Part shown: piece after piece, positions 15,878 to 22,625 of the stretch
How positions within the stretch are numbered: the first letter of the stretch is position 1
How the letters are laid out: each line of letters starts with the position of its first letter
Source of the DNA: Candidatus Pelagibacter sp.
GTDB lineage: Bacteria > Pseudomonadota > Alphaproteobacteria > Pelagibacterales > Pelagibacteraceae
Assembly: GCA_029941985.1 (NCBI GenBank)
Contig: JAPYTV010000002.1
Coordinates: 1 to 33,582, forward strand
DNA: 33,582 nucleotides
Direction of reading: 5' to 3'
Position numbers and translations under genes: made by a program
The notes under the pieces: generated by a model
What the model was told of the DNA's origin: nothing
The model's input: only the letters and a program-made list of their open reading frames with translations
The model's database searches: none

Positions 15878-16741
15878 TTAAAGTTTTCCAATTAGAATAT
15901 TAATAAAAATTATAAAACCAAAAGTATTATTACTTTTAAAAATGTTAAAACAATTTTTAGGATTATTGATTTGTAAGTTTTTTATTTGATAATTTATTAA
16001 GTGAAGAGCAGGAATTATTGAGAACATAAAAAAAAGATAATTAAATTTCATTAAAATACCAGTTACGAGAATACAAATAATAAATACTAAATAGCATATA
16101 ACTAAAAATTTATGTGGGTTTTTTTTAAATTTAATCGAAGTTGATTTTACACCTATATTTTCATCATCCTTTATATCTTGATACCCATAAATAGTGTCGT
16201 ATCCAAGTGTCCAAAATATGGCTCCTAAATAAAGTATTATTGGAATAATATCCAGTTGATTTTTTATGCATACCCATCCCAAAATTAAACCATAATTAAA
16301 AGTAATACCCAAAAATAATTGTGGCCAATAAGTATATCTTTTCATTAATGGATAACTAAATGCTAGAGGCATAGATCCTAAAGCTATAATGATTGTAAGA
16401 GTGTTAAAATTTATTAGTACTAATAGAGCTAAGAGACAAAGAATTGTAATATAAATTAATCCAAGTTTTATTGATATTTTTCCCGAAGCGATAGGTCTTT
16501 GTTTTGTTCTAATAACTCTTTTATCAAATTCTTTATCCGAGATATCATTTACTATGCATCCTGCAGATCTCATTAAGACTGAACCTAAAAAAAATAAAGT
16601 TAGATAAAAAAAATAATCATTAAGATTTTTTGAAAAATCATATGCGATTGTTAACCCCCATACACAGGGCCAAAATAAAAGCATAAAACCAATTGGTTTT
16701 TTTAATCTAGTTAATTCAATAAACAGGCTTAATTGTTTCAT
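15878..16741 (-). CDS. ubiA: 4-hydroxybenzoate polyprenyltransferase
   Basis: Attaches the polyprenyl tail to 4-hydroxybenzoate in ubiquinone synthesis, at the inner membrane. The 287 residues form about eight or nine hydrophobic helices and carry both Asp-rich prenyl-diphosphate motifs: CIVNDISDKEFDKRV and YGYQDIKDDENIGVKS. RTKQRPIASGKIS after motif one is also family-typical. The gene leads the minus-strand envelope operon and is 4 bases from msbA. Ubiquinone and lipid A genes in one transcript are functionally unrelated apart from membrane localisation. No Shine-Dalgarno site is visible upstream. Confidence 0.95.
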   Translation of the reverse strand: MKQLSLFIELTRLKKPIGFMLLFWPCVWGLTIAYDFSKNLNDYFFYLTLFFLGSVLMRSAGCIVNDISDKEFDKRVIRTKQRPIASGKISIKLGLIYITILCLLALLVLINFNTLTIIIALGSMPLAFSYPLMKRYTYWPQLFLGITFNYGLILGWVCIKNQLDIIPIILYLGAIFWTLGYDTIYGYQDIKDDENIGVKSTSIKFKKNPHKFLVICYLVFIICILVTGILMKFNYLFFMFSIIPALHLINYQIKNLQINNPKNCFNIFKSNNTFGFIIFINILIGKL

Positions 16742-16793
16742 AATAATTTACTTGTAAATAGCAAAGGCTAGTTTCATAATCAAATTGATTCGT

Positions 16794-17198
16794 ATGAATA
16801 TAGATTACACAGTAACAGCTTTAATGTTTCCGGCTATTCCTCTTTTAATGAATATCTATAGTAACAGATTTCACTCACTGAGTAAGCTTATTAGACAACT
16901 ACATGATGAACATGTTTATGAAAATCATATTCCACCTGAGTGGAAAAAGCAGTTTATAAATTTAAATGGAAGAATTGTTTTATTGAAGTGGACAGTCATG
17001 TTTGCAGCATTTGGTCTTTTATTTAATTTGCTAACTGTTTTCGCTCTTTATCTAAATGAAATTTTTGTTGCAAGAATAATTTTTGGTTCTTGTTGCTTAT
17101 CTATGATGGTTTCAATTATTATTTTTTTAAGAGAAATTCAGGTGTCAACCAATGCACTTAAGTTGCACATGTCAGACATGGATGTTAATTTAGATTAA
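16794..17198 (+). CDS. DUF2721 family membrane protein
   Basis: A small membrane protein of 134 residues from the ATG at 16794 (a TTG three codons earlier is the other option). Residues in ALMFPAIPLLMNIYSNRFHS form a first helix, followed by a charged SKLIRQLHDEHVYEN region, then two further helices (KWTVMFAAFGLLFNLLTVFAL and FGSCCLSMMVSIIIFL). The arrangement and the ..NRF..L..LIR.LHDE stretch match what I recall of DUF2721. No function is established. It stands alone on the plus strand, divergent from ubiA by 52 bases and overlapping the end of the quinone oxidoreductase gene by 4 bases. Confidence 0.7.
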   Translation: MNIDYTVTALMFPAIPLLMNIYSNRFHSLSKLIRQLHDEHVYENHIPPEWKKQFINLNGRIVLLKWTVMFAAFGLLFNLLTVFALYLNEIFVARIIFGSCCLSMMVSIIIFLREIQVSTNALKLHMSDMDVNLD

Positions 17199-18169
17199 GG
17201 TATAATTATTGCTGGACCAGTAATTTTTCTTGTTTCTAAATCTTGGTGCGCTTTAACTACTTCTGATAAAGCATATCTTTTGAAGATTTTTAAATTAAAC
17301 TTATTTGATTTAAACATTTCAAAAACCTTATTTACTGCCTCATCAAGATCTTCTCTAGTTGTTGTATAATGTGCTATACTTGGTCTCGTTAAGTATAATC
17401 CTTTTGGTGCTAAGGATTTTGTTACATTACATGGATCTAAAGGACCAGAAGCATTTCCAAAGGAAACCATTGTTCCTCTAATCTTTAAACATTCAATAGA
17501 GCCATCAAAAGTTTTTTTACCAACACCATCATAAACAACTGGAACTCCATCTCCATTTGTTATTTCTTTAACTTTTTCTGCAAAGTTTTCTTTTGAATAA
17601 TTAATAACATGATCACAACCATTAGCTTTTGCAATTTCAATTTTTTCATCAGAGCCAACAGTACCAATAACTGTGCAACCTAAACTTTTTGCCCACTGGC
17701 AAAGTATTTGACCAACACCGCCTGCTGCCGCATGAAACAAAATAGTTTCACCAGATTTTACAGGGTAGGTTTTATGTAGAAGATAAAAAGTTGTAATTCC
17801 TTTAGTCATTAGAGTAACTACATTTTCTAATTCAATTCCTTCAGGAACTTTAACTAGTTTTTTTGTTGGAAAAATTCTATGTGTTGAATAAGAACCAATT
17901 GGCATTGAAGCATAAGCAACTTTATCACCGGCTTTAAAATTTTTTACATTTGGTCCAATTTTTTCAATTATACCAGCACCTTCTAGTCCAACGTTTGAAG
18001 GTAGTTCCACAGGATAAAGACCTGATCTATGATAAGTATCAATATAATTTAAACCAATAGCTTTATTTTTAATTAATACTTCATTAGATTTAGGATCTTC
18101 TAGTTTAATATCTTTAAGTTCTAAAACTTCTGGTCCACCAACTTTTGAAATTATTATTGCTTTCATCAT
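17195..18169 (-). CDS. NADPH:quinone oxidoreductase-like, zinc-free MDR family
   Basis: A 324-residue medium-chain reductase. It starts MMKAIIISKVGGPEVLEL, and contains GLNYIDTYHRSGLYPVELP, GLEGAGIIEKIG and the NADPH Rossmann motif FHAAAGGVGQILCQWAKSLG, which together are the signature of the QOR/zeta-crystallin subgroup. No catalytic or structural zinc ligands are seen. Likely substrates are quinones or other alpha,beta-unsaturated carbonyls, with one- or two-electron reduction by NADPH. The start overlaps the pirin stop by 4 bases (ATGA), so it is translated with the pirin-DoxX-CDGSH run, as the last gene. The physiological substrate is not deducible. Confidence 0.93.
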   Translation of the reverse strand: MMKAIIISKVGGPEVLELKDIKLEDPKSNEVLIKNKAIGLNYIDTYHRSGLYPVELPSNVGLEGAGIIEKIGPNVKNFKAGDKVAYASMPIGSYSTHRIFPTKKLVKVPEGIELENVVTLMTKGITTFYLLHKTYPVKSGETILFHAAAGGVGQILCQWAKSLGCTVIGTVGSDEKIEIAKANGCDHVINYSKENFAEKVKEITNGDGVPVVYDGVGKKTFDGSIECLKIRGTMVSFGNASGPLDPCNVTKSLAPKGLYLTRPSIAHYTTTREDLDEAVNKVFEMFKSNKFNLKIFKRYALSEVVKAHQDLETRKITGPAIIIP

Positions 18170-19005
18170 TTTACAAATGTACCATTATGATAATCTTGAA
18201 CAGCTTGCAAGATCTCTGCTTTAGTATTCATAACAAATGGACCACCTCTTGCAATAGATTCTCCAATAGGCTTTCCTGATATAAGTAAAAATTTAGCTTT
18301 AGTTAAACTAGAAACTTTCAATTTTTCACCTCTCGTTAAAATAATTAAAGTAGAATCCTTAACTGCATCATGATTTTCTTCTCCAACTTTAATTTCACCA
18401 TCAATTAAGTAAATTAATGAATTGTGAGTTGCGGGTAATTCAAAATTAAACTCTTTCCCTTTTTCGATTTCTATATCAAAGTATATTGGCTCAATATTAT
18501 GACCTTTAACAGGTCCTTCTGCTTCACCAAATTTTCCAGCTATAATTTTTATTTTTTTTTCATCATCTTTATGAATCTGCATTTCTTTTGCATCGATATA
18601 AATATATTCAGGCTTGTTCATTTTAAACTTTGCCGGCATATTTACCCACAATTGAAATCCATGAAGTTTACCTTCTGTCATTGCAGGCATTTCAGAATGA
18701 ATTATTCCACCACCAGTTTTCATCCACTGAACATCTCCTGCAGACATTCTACCCTTAGCACCCGTGCTATCTTCATGTTCAAATTTACCACTTAGCATAT
18801 AGGTAACTGTTTCAATTCCTCTGTGAGGGTGAGGAGGGAAGCCTCCTATATAATCGTCTTTATTTTCAGAGCCAAATTCATCTAACATTAAAAAAGGATC
18901 GTGGTAATTTATAAGGTGTGTTCCAATACTTCTCTTTAGTTTAACTCCAGCACCATCTGATGCTGCAACTGGTTCTATGATTTTTTCTACTTCTATTTTA
19001 CTCAT
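18166..19005 (-). CDS. pirin-family bicupin
   Basis: A 279-residue two-cupin protein of the pirin family. The metal-binding residues of the N-terminal cupin are all present: His59 and His61 in PHPHRGIETVTYML, and His103 and Glu105 in GGGIIHSEMP, equivalent to the iron site of human pirin and of the E. coli quercetinase YhhW. Conserved LHGFQLWVNMPAK and GGPFVMNT follow. Bacterial pirins have been reported as quercetin dioxygenases or as regulators of metabolic enzymes. Neither can be assigned here. It shares one base with the doxX stop and overlaps the oxidoreductase gene, so these genes form one translated block. Confidence 0.95.
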   Translation of the reverse strand: MSKIEVEKIIEPVAASDGAGVKLKRSIGTHLINYHDPFLMLDEFGSENKDDYIGGFPPHPHRGIETVTYMLSGKFEHEDSTGAKGRMSAGDVQWMKTGGGIIHSEMPAMTEGKLHGFQLWVNMPAKFKMNKPEYIYIDAKEMQIHKDDEKKIKIIAGKFGEAEGPVKGHNIEPIYFDIEIEKGKEFNFELPATHNSLIYLIDGEIKVGEENHDAVKDSTLIILTRGEKLKVSSLTKAKFLLISGKPIGESIARGGPFVMNTKAEILQAVQDYHNGTFVK

Positions 19006-19379
19006 TAGCTAAATTTTTTATCTAAACTAAAATCTTTTGCTCCATTAACAACCAGAAATAAAAAACCTCCAGCAAGTCCAATATTTTTCATAAATGATAT
19101 AAACTGCATTTGATTTGAAAAATCATTGTGGAAAATAACAGCTGTAGCAATACAAAATAAACTTAATAAAGCTGCTGAGATTTTTACTTTATATCCAACC
19201 ACAATTAATATTGGAGCACCAATTTCAAGTATGATTGTTGGAATTAAAAAACCCCCTGACATACCTAAAGACTCCATCCATCCAACTGTTCCTTCGTAAT
19301 TGCCAATTTTATTGATTCCACTTAATAAAAAAACAAGTGAGATAAAGATTCTTCCTACTAAATCTAATAAATTTGTCAT
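19005..19379 (-). CDS. DoxX family membrane protein
   Basis: A 124-residue, four-helix inner-membrane protein of the DoxX family. Helix 1 (DLVGRIFISLVFLLSGINKI) carries the typical R.....F..SG..K pattern, and GYKVKISAALLSLF and FHNDF are also in the expected places. DoxX proteins were named from an archaeal thiosulfate:quinone oxidoreductase subunit. In bacteria many are thought to support redox or thiol homeostasis, without a proved reaction. Here it is preceded by the CDGSH gene (3-base gap) and followed by pirin (1-base overlap), which points to a shared redox role. Confidence 0.9.
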   Translation of the reverse strand: MTNLLDLVGRIFISLVFLLSGINKIGNYEGTVGWMESLGMSGGFLIPTIILEIGAPILIVVGYKVKISAALLSLFCIATAVIFHNDFSNQMQFISFMKNIGLAGGFLFLVVNGAKDFSLDKKFS

Positions 19380-19382
19380 AAT

Positions 19383-19619
19383 TTATTTTTTATGTGATCC
19401 ATCACAAAATGGTTGATTATTAGTTTGTTTGCAAACACAAAAAAACATCTTTTTTGTTTCTTCAGCTTTGTAAACAACTGGATTAAATTCTGTTCCTTTA
19501 TGAGAAGCGTCGCAGAAAGGTTGCTTTGAACTTTTTCCACATGAACACCAATAATAAGACTTACCTTTTTCAACCTCAACTGCAATTGGTTCGTAACCTG
19601 CTCTTTGTCCTTTTATCAA
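19383..19619 (-). CDS. double CDGSH iron-sulfur domain protein
   Basis: A 78-residue protein made of two CDGSH domains. The 2Fe-2S ligands (3 Cys plus 1 His per cluster) are Cys25, Cys27, Cys36, His40 in the first half and Cys61, Cys63, Cys72, His76 in the second. This tandem layout resembles the human CISD3/Miner2 type rather than membrane-anchored mitoNEET. No membrane helix or signal is present. The start is TTG at 19619, with AAGGG at 19626-19630 at the correct spacing. No in-frame ATG precedes the first Cys, so the TTG is well supported. It leads into doxX, pirin and an NADPH:quinone oxidoreductase, which suggests an electron-transfer role. Confidence 0.93.
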   Translation of the reverse strand: MIKGQRAGYEPIAVEVEKGKSYYWCSCGKSSKQPFCDASHKGTEFNPVVYKAEETKKMFFCVCKQTNNQPFCDGSHKK

Positions 19620-19625
19620 TTTTTA

Positions 19626-19630
19626 CCCTT
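19626..19630 (-). promoter_or_regulatory. ribosome binding site deciding the TTG start of the CDGSH gene
   Basis: On the minus strand AAGGG ends 6 bases upstream of the TTG at 19617-19619. Most genes in this window have weak sites, so a recognisable one at the correct distance, with no competing ATG, supports the non-standard start. Confidence 0.6.
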
Positions 19631-19662
19631 TGGTTATTTGATATTTAAGTATAGGTGTTTGA

Positions 19663-20325
19663 CTAAATAATTTCAAGTAGCTGCCTTAAGTTTTTCACTT
19701 CATTTTTTGGTTTGTAATCAAGATTGTCAAAAATATTATTATTCCTGTTAACCCAAATAGAACTGTAACCATAGTTTCCACCACCCGATACATCCCAGGT
19801 ATTGGCACTTAAAAATGCAGCTTCTTCTTTTTGTATTTTATATTTTTTAATTGGTATGTCATAAACTTTTGAATCTGGTTTATATATTCCAACTTCTTCA
19901 ATTGAAAAAATATCATCAAATATATTATCTAAACTATTACTCTTAACTAATTCGTTAAGAAGAGAAGGTGTCCCATTTGAGAGAATTGCTAGTTTATAAT
20001 TTTTTTCTTTTAGATTATTTAGAACTTCTTTTACTTCTGGAAAAGTAGAAAGAATTTTATAAAGGTCTAATAATTCATTTCTCATTGAAAGATCTATTTT
20101 AAAAGCCTTCATAGATTTATCCAAGCTATCTTCTGTAACTTGCCAAAAGTCTTTATGTCTATTCATTAAACTTCTAAGCCAAGTATATTCTAATTGAGTG
20201 GTACGCCAATAATTTGCAAAGCCTTCCCATTTATTACCAATTTTGTCTCTGCACTTTTCTGCAGCTGAATTAACATCAAATAAAGTGCCATAAGCATCAA
20301 AAATTATTGCTTTAATATTTTTCAT
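19663..20325 (-). CDS. L-2-haloacid dehalogenase-like HAD hydrolase (type II)
   Basis: A 220-residue HAD enzyme whose residues line up with the characterised L-2-haloacid dehalogenases: nucleophile Asp10 and Thr14 in IIFDAYGTLFDV, the halide-binding region Arg41, Ser116-Asn117 in LAILSNGTPS, Lys149, Tyr155, and Ser173, Asn175, Asp178 in FLSANTWDVSGGG. All classic catalytic positions are conserved with an offset of at most 2. This makes true haloalkanoate hydrolysis (for example of chloro- or bromo-acetate) more plausible than generic phosphatase activity. Its start is only 17 bases from the divergent rsmE start. It is separated from the downstream CDGSH gene by 43 bases, so co-transcription is possible but not certain. 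Confidence 0.88.
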   Translation of the reverse strand: MKNIKAIIFDAYGTLFDVNSAAEKCRDKIGNKWEGFANYWRTTQLEYTWLRSLMNRHKDFWQVTEDSLDKSMKAFKIDLSMRNELLDLYKILSTFPEVKEVLNNLKEKNYKLAILSNGTPSLLNELVKSNSLDNIFDDIFSIEEVGIYKPDSKVYDIPIKKYKIQKEEAAFLSANTWDVSGGGNYGYSSIWVNRNNNIFDNLDYKPKNEVKNLRQLLEII

Positions 20326-20342
20326 AAATTAACTTAACAATT

Positions 20343-21044
20343 ATGAGTAATATTAGATTATTTTTTTCAGAAAGTTTATCAATTAATTTAACCGCTAAAC
20401 TAGATAAATCACAATCTCATTATGTAAATAAAGTAATGAGAATTAAAGTAAATGAGGTTTTTTCTTTGTTTAACAGCAATGGTGAATGGGAAGCAAAGAT
20501 TTTAGAAATATCAAAAAGTATAGTTGAATTTAATGTTACAAAGCAATTAAGACAGAAAGAAAATACTAAAGAACTGTGGCTAGCTTTTTCACCTATTAAA
20601 TCTAATTATTTGAATTTTATGATTCAAAAAGCAACGGAATTGGGTGTAACTAAATTTTTACCTATTATTTTTGACAGAACAGTTGTTAGAAAAATAAATA
20701 AAGAACGAATTGAGAAAGTAATTATAGAAGCCGCAGAACAATCAAATCGAATTAACGTACCGTCGATTGAAGAACCACAAAATTTAAATTTTTTTTTGGA
20801 TAATAAAATTGACTTAATATTTACTGATTTAAATTCTAAAAATAAGAAATTAGATTTAGAAAAATTAACAGAAAATCCAACATGTATAATCATTGGTCCA
20901 GAAGGCGATTTTTCAGAAGCTGAGAGGGAACAAATTCTTTCTTTTAAAGGTGTTCAGCCAATTAGAATAAATGAAAATATATTAAGATCAGAAACCGCAG
21001 TTATTTCAGCAATTTCTATAATTAATTATTGTTTAGATTTATAA
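20343..21044 (+). CDS. rsmE: 16S rRNA (uracil1498-N3)-methyltransferase RsmE
   Basis: SPOUT-class methyltransferase acting on U1498 of 16S rRNA. The N-terminal PUA-like part has SQSHYVNKVMRIKVNEV. The C-terminal knot domain has LNFMIQKATELGVTKFLPI, EAAEQSNRINVPSIEE, IIGPEGDFSEAER and NILRSETAVISAIS, the standard RsmE motifs in order. Length (233) is normal. Its ATG is 17 bases from the divergent HAD gene and its end overlaps sco1 on the other strand by 6 bases. Confidence 0.95.
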   Translation: MSNIRLFFSESLSINLTAKLDKSQSHYVNKVMRIKVNEVFSLFNSNGEWEAKILEISKSIVEFNVTKQLRQKENTKELWLAFSPIKSNYLNFMIQKATELGVTKFLPIIFDRTVVRKINKERIEKVIIEAAEQSNRINVPSIEEPQNLNFFLDNKIDLIFTDLNSKNKKLDLEKLTENPTCIIIGPEGDFSEAEREQILSFKGVQPIRINENILRSETAVISAISIINYCLDL

Positions 21045-21626
21045 ATATTTCTTAACTATCTTAAAAATATTATCTAAATTTTCATGATGACTAATACGAT
21101 CAATGTATTTTCCATTATCAAGTAGAAGTATCGAAGAACTATGGTTAATTAAGTAACTGCCATCTTCATTAAAAATTTTTTCACTTAAGACACCCCAAGA
21201 TTTTGAAAGTAAAAATACTTTTTCTGGATCACCTGTTATTCCATAAATTTCATTTTTAAATGAATCCAGATAATTTTTAATTATTTCAGGGCTATCTCTT
21301 TCAGGATCAATACTTACAAAATAAACTTTGAATTTTTCTTTTTTTACGTTATCTAATTTTTCAATAACTTCATCTAGATTAGCTAAGGTCAGTGGACATA
21401 CATCAGGGCAGTTTGTAAAACCAAAAAAAATGGCAGTTAATGACCCTTGAAAAGATTTTTCTGTTACTGGGTTATTATTTACATCTTTTAATATAAATGT
21501 AGAACCAGTATACGATGCGACAATATCCTCTTTTTTTTCTTGTACCGATAATACAATAGGTAGCATAATAAATATAAAAATTCCTAAGCAACCTCCCAGT
21601 ATCGTAATTGAAGTCTTTAATTTCAT
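21039..21626 (-). CDS. sco1: SCO1/SenC copper chaperone for cytochrome oxidase
   Basis: A membrane-anchored thioredoxin-fold copper protein that delivers copper to, or reduces, the CuA site of cytochrome c oxidase subunit II. Residues 6-27 form the anchor. The copper-binding Cys73 and Cys77 sit in GFTNCPDVCPLTLANL, and the third ligand is His162 in LINHSSSILLLD. At 195 residues the length is typical. It is transcribed away from the subunit III-like gene and the cox locus, which suits its role. A good sigma-70-type promoter lies directly upstream (separate entry). No ctaG/cox11 is present in the window, so Sco1 is the only copper chaperone seen. Confidence 0.95.
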   Translation of the reverse strand: MKLKTSITILGGCLGIFIFIMLPIVLSVQEKKEDIVASYTGSTFILKDVNNNPVTEKSFQGSLTAIFFGFTNCPDVCPLTLANLDEVIEKLDNVKKEKFKVYFVSIDPERDSPEIIKNYLDSFKNEIYGITGDPEKVFLLSKSWGVLSEKIFNEDGSYLINHSSSILLLDNGKYIDRISHHENLDNIFKIVKKYL

Positions 21627-21635
21627 AATTTAATC

Positions 21636-21665
21636 ATTATATATTACACATAATAATTATGTCTA
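21636..21665 (-). promoter_or_regulatory. sigma-70-type promoter of sco1, nearly leaderless
   Basis: On the minus strand TAGACA (complement of 21660-21665) and a perfect TATAAT (complement of 21636-21641) are 18 bases apart. The -10 ends 9 bases before the sco1 ATG, so transcription would begin within a few bases of the start codon. The -35 overlaps the first codons of the divergent subunit III-like gene. The box match is good but no start site was mapped. Confidence 0.6.
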
Positions 21666-22339
21666 AATTTTTTAAAAACCTTTTTGGCGCACTTTCCGAT
21701 AAACCTTGGGATAAAGAGCAGATGGCAATTGACAATTATCATCAAGGTAAAACATTTGATATTTCAAACCAAACATCAGCAGTTATAGTAATTTTTGGAG
21801 TAAGCACTGTATTGTTTTCTTTAGTAGTCACGGGTTATCTTTATAGCGTTCCTGTAGGCCAAGACACTAGCTATTTATTAAAACCAAATTTATTATGGTT
21901 AAATACTTTAGTTTTATTATTTGTCACTTATTTTTTTAACAAAGTTACAAAAAGCTTAAAAAAAAATAATACAGATAATGTTAAAAATAACTTAATTATA
22001 GTTGGATTTCTAAGTTATGTATTTTTGTTTGGACAATTATTTTTTTGGCTGCAATTGATGAAAAGTGGAAATTACGTTTCTACAAATAATTATTTTTCAT
22101 CTTTTTATATTTTCACTGCACTTCATGGACTTCATTTGCTAGGTGGATTATTTTTTTGGGGAATAGTTTTTTCTAAAGTTCGCAAAGCTGAACAAACACA
22201 AATCATAAGTCAGAAAAAAAGTATAGAAGCTTTATCTCTTTATTGGACTTTTTTGTTAATTGTTTGGGTTATGTTTTTTTTAATTATGTATGTTTTTAAT
22301 GATACCGTAGTTGCTTGGTGTCGAGCTTTGCTTAGCTAA
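21659..22339 (+). CDS. cytochrome c oxidase subunit III-like paralogue
   Basis: A 226-residue membrane protein with five predicted helices and the COX3 landmark FTALHGLHLLGGLFFW (compare GFHGTHV in the true subunit III of this locus). The last helix reads SLYWTFLLIVWVMFF where subunit III normally has LYWHFVDLVWVF, so the conserved His and Asp are missing. It is therefore a divergent paralogue of the heme-copper oxidase subunit III family rather than a replacement. It stands directly upstream of the cox locus and divergent to sco1. Possible roles are an alternative subunit III or an assembly protein. I cannot choose. Its stop is 5 bases from the convergent two-TM gene. Confidence 0.8.
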   Translation: MSKFFKNLFGALSDKPWDKEQMAIDNYHQGKTFDISNQTSAVIVIFGVSTVLFSLVVTGYLYSVPVGQDTSYLLKPNLLWLNTLVLLFVTYFFNKVTKSLKKNNTDNVKNNLIIVGFLSYVFLFGQLFFWLQLMKSGNYVSTNNYFSSFYIFTALHGLHLLGGLFFWGIVFSKVRKAEQTQIISQKKSIEALSLYWTFLLIVWVMFFLIMYVFNDTVVAWCRALLS

Positions 22340-22344
22340 ATATT

Positions 22345-22536
22345 TTAAAGAAATAACATTAAAATAGCACCAACTACGATTATAAGAACTAATAAAATAT
22401 TTACAGATTTTAAATATTTTTTTATTTCAGGACTTATTTTTTTTTTTGAAAATAATCCTGCACCTAATGATATTACAATAAAAAAGAGAAATACTAATGC
22501 AAGTATAACTATAAAAATTCCAAATTTTCCTAGCAT
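22345..22536 (-). CDS. two-helix small membrane protein next to the cox operon
   Basis: A 63-residue protein of two hydrophobic helices (residues 5-28 and 46-62) joined by the basic loop FSKKKISPEIKKYLKS. Size and topology resemble the twin-TM (DUF2909-like) and HIG1-type proteins that assist cytochrome oxidase assembly and often lie beside cox genes. The sequence match is too weak for me to assign either family. The gene is divergent from coxB and convergent to the subunit III-like gene. The ATG at 22536 has no clear ribosome site. I take it as real because of the clean two-helix pattern and because it precisely fills a gap. Confidence 0.6.
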   Translation of the reverse strand: MLGKFGIFIVILALVFLFFIVISLGAGLFSKKKISPEIKKYLKSVNILLVLIIVVGAILMLFL

Positions 22537-22625
22537 ATTTGGATGGTTATATAGGCTTAATAGACAATTTATTAAGACATTTTGTCTCTAGATTATATGT
22601 ATATTTCTTCTATAACTTCGAGAAT

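Noticed and set aside
19376..19585. 69-residue minus-strand ORF within the CDGSH gene
   Set aside because: Out-of-frame shadow; the CDGSH frame has all eight cluster ligands.
22341..22366. Inverted repeat TATTTTAA / TTAAAATA at the convergent end of the subunit III-like gene and the two-TM gene
   Set aside because: The arms are A/T only; in sequence this AT-rich such pairs are expected by chance, so I do not call it a terminator.
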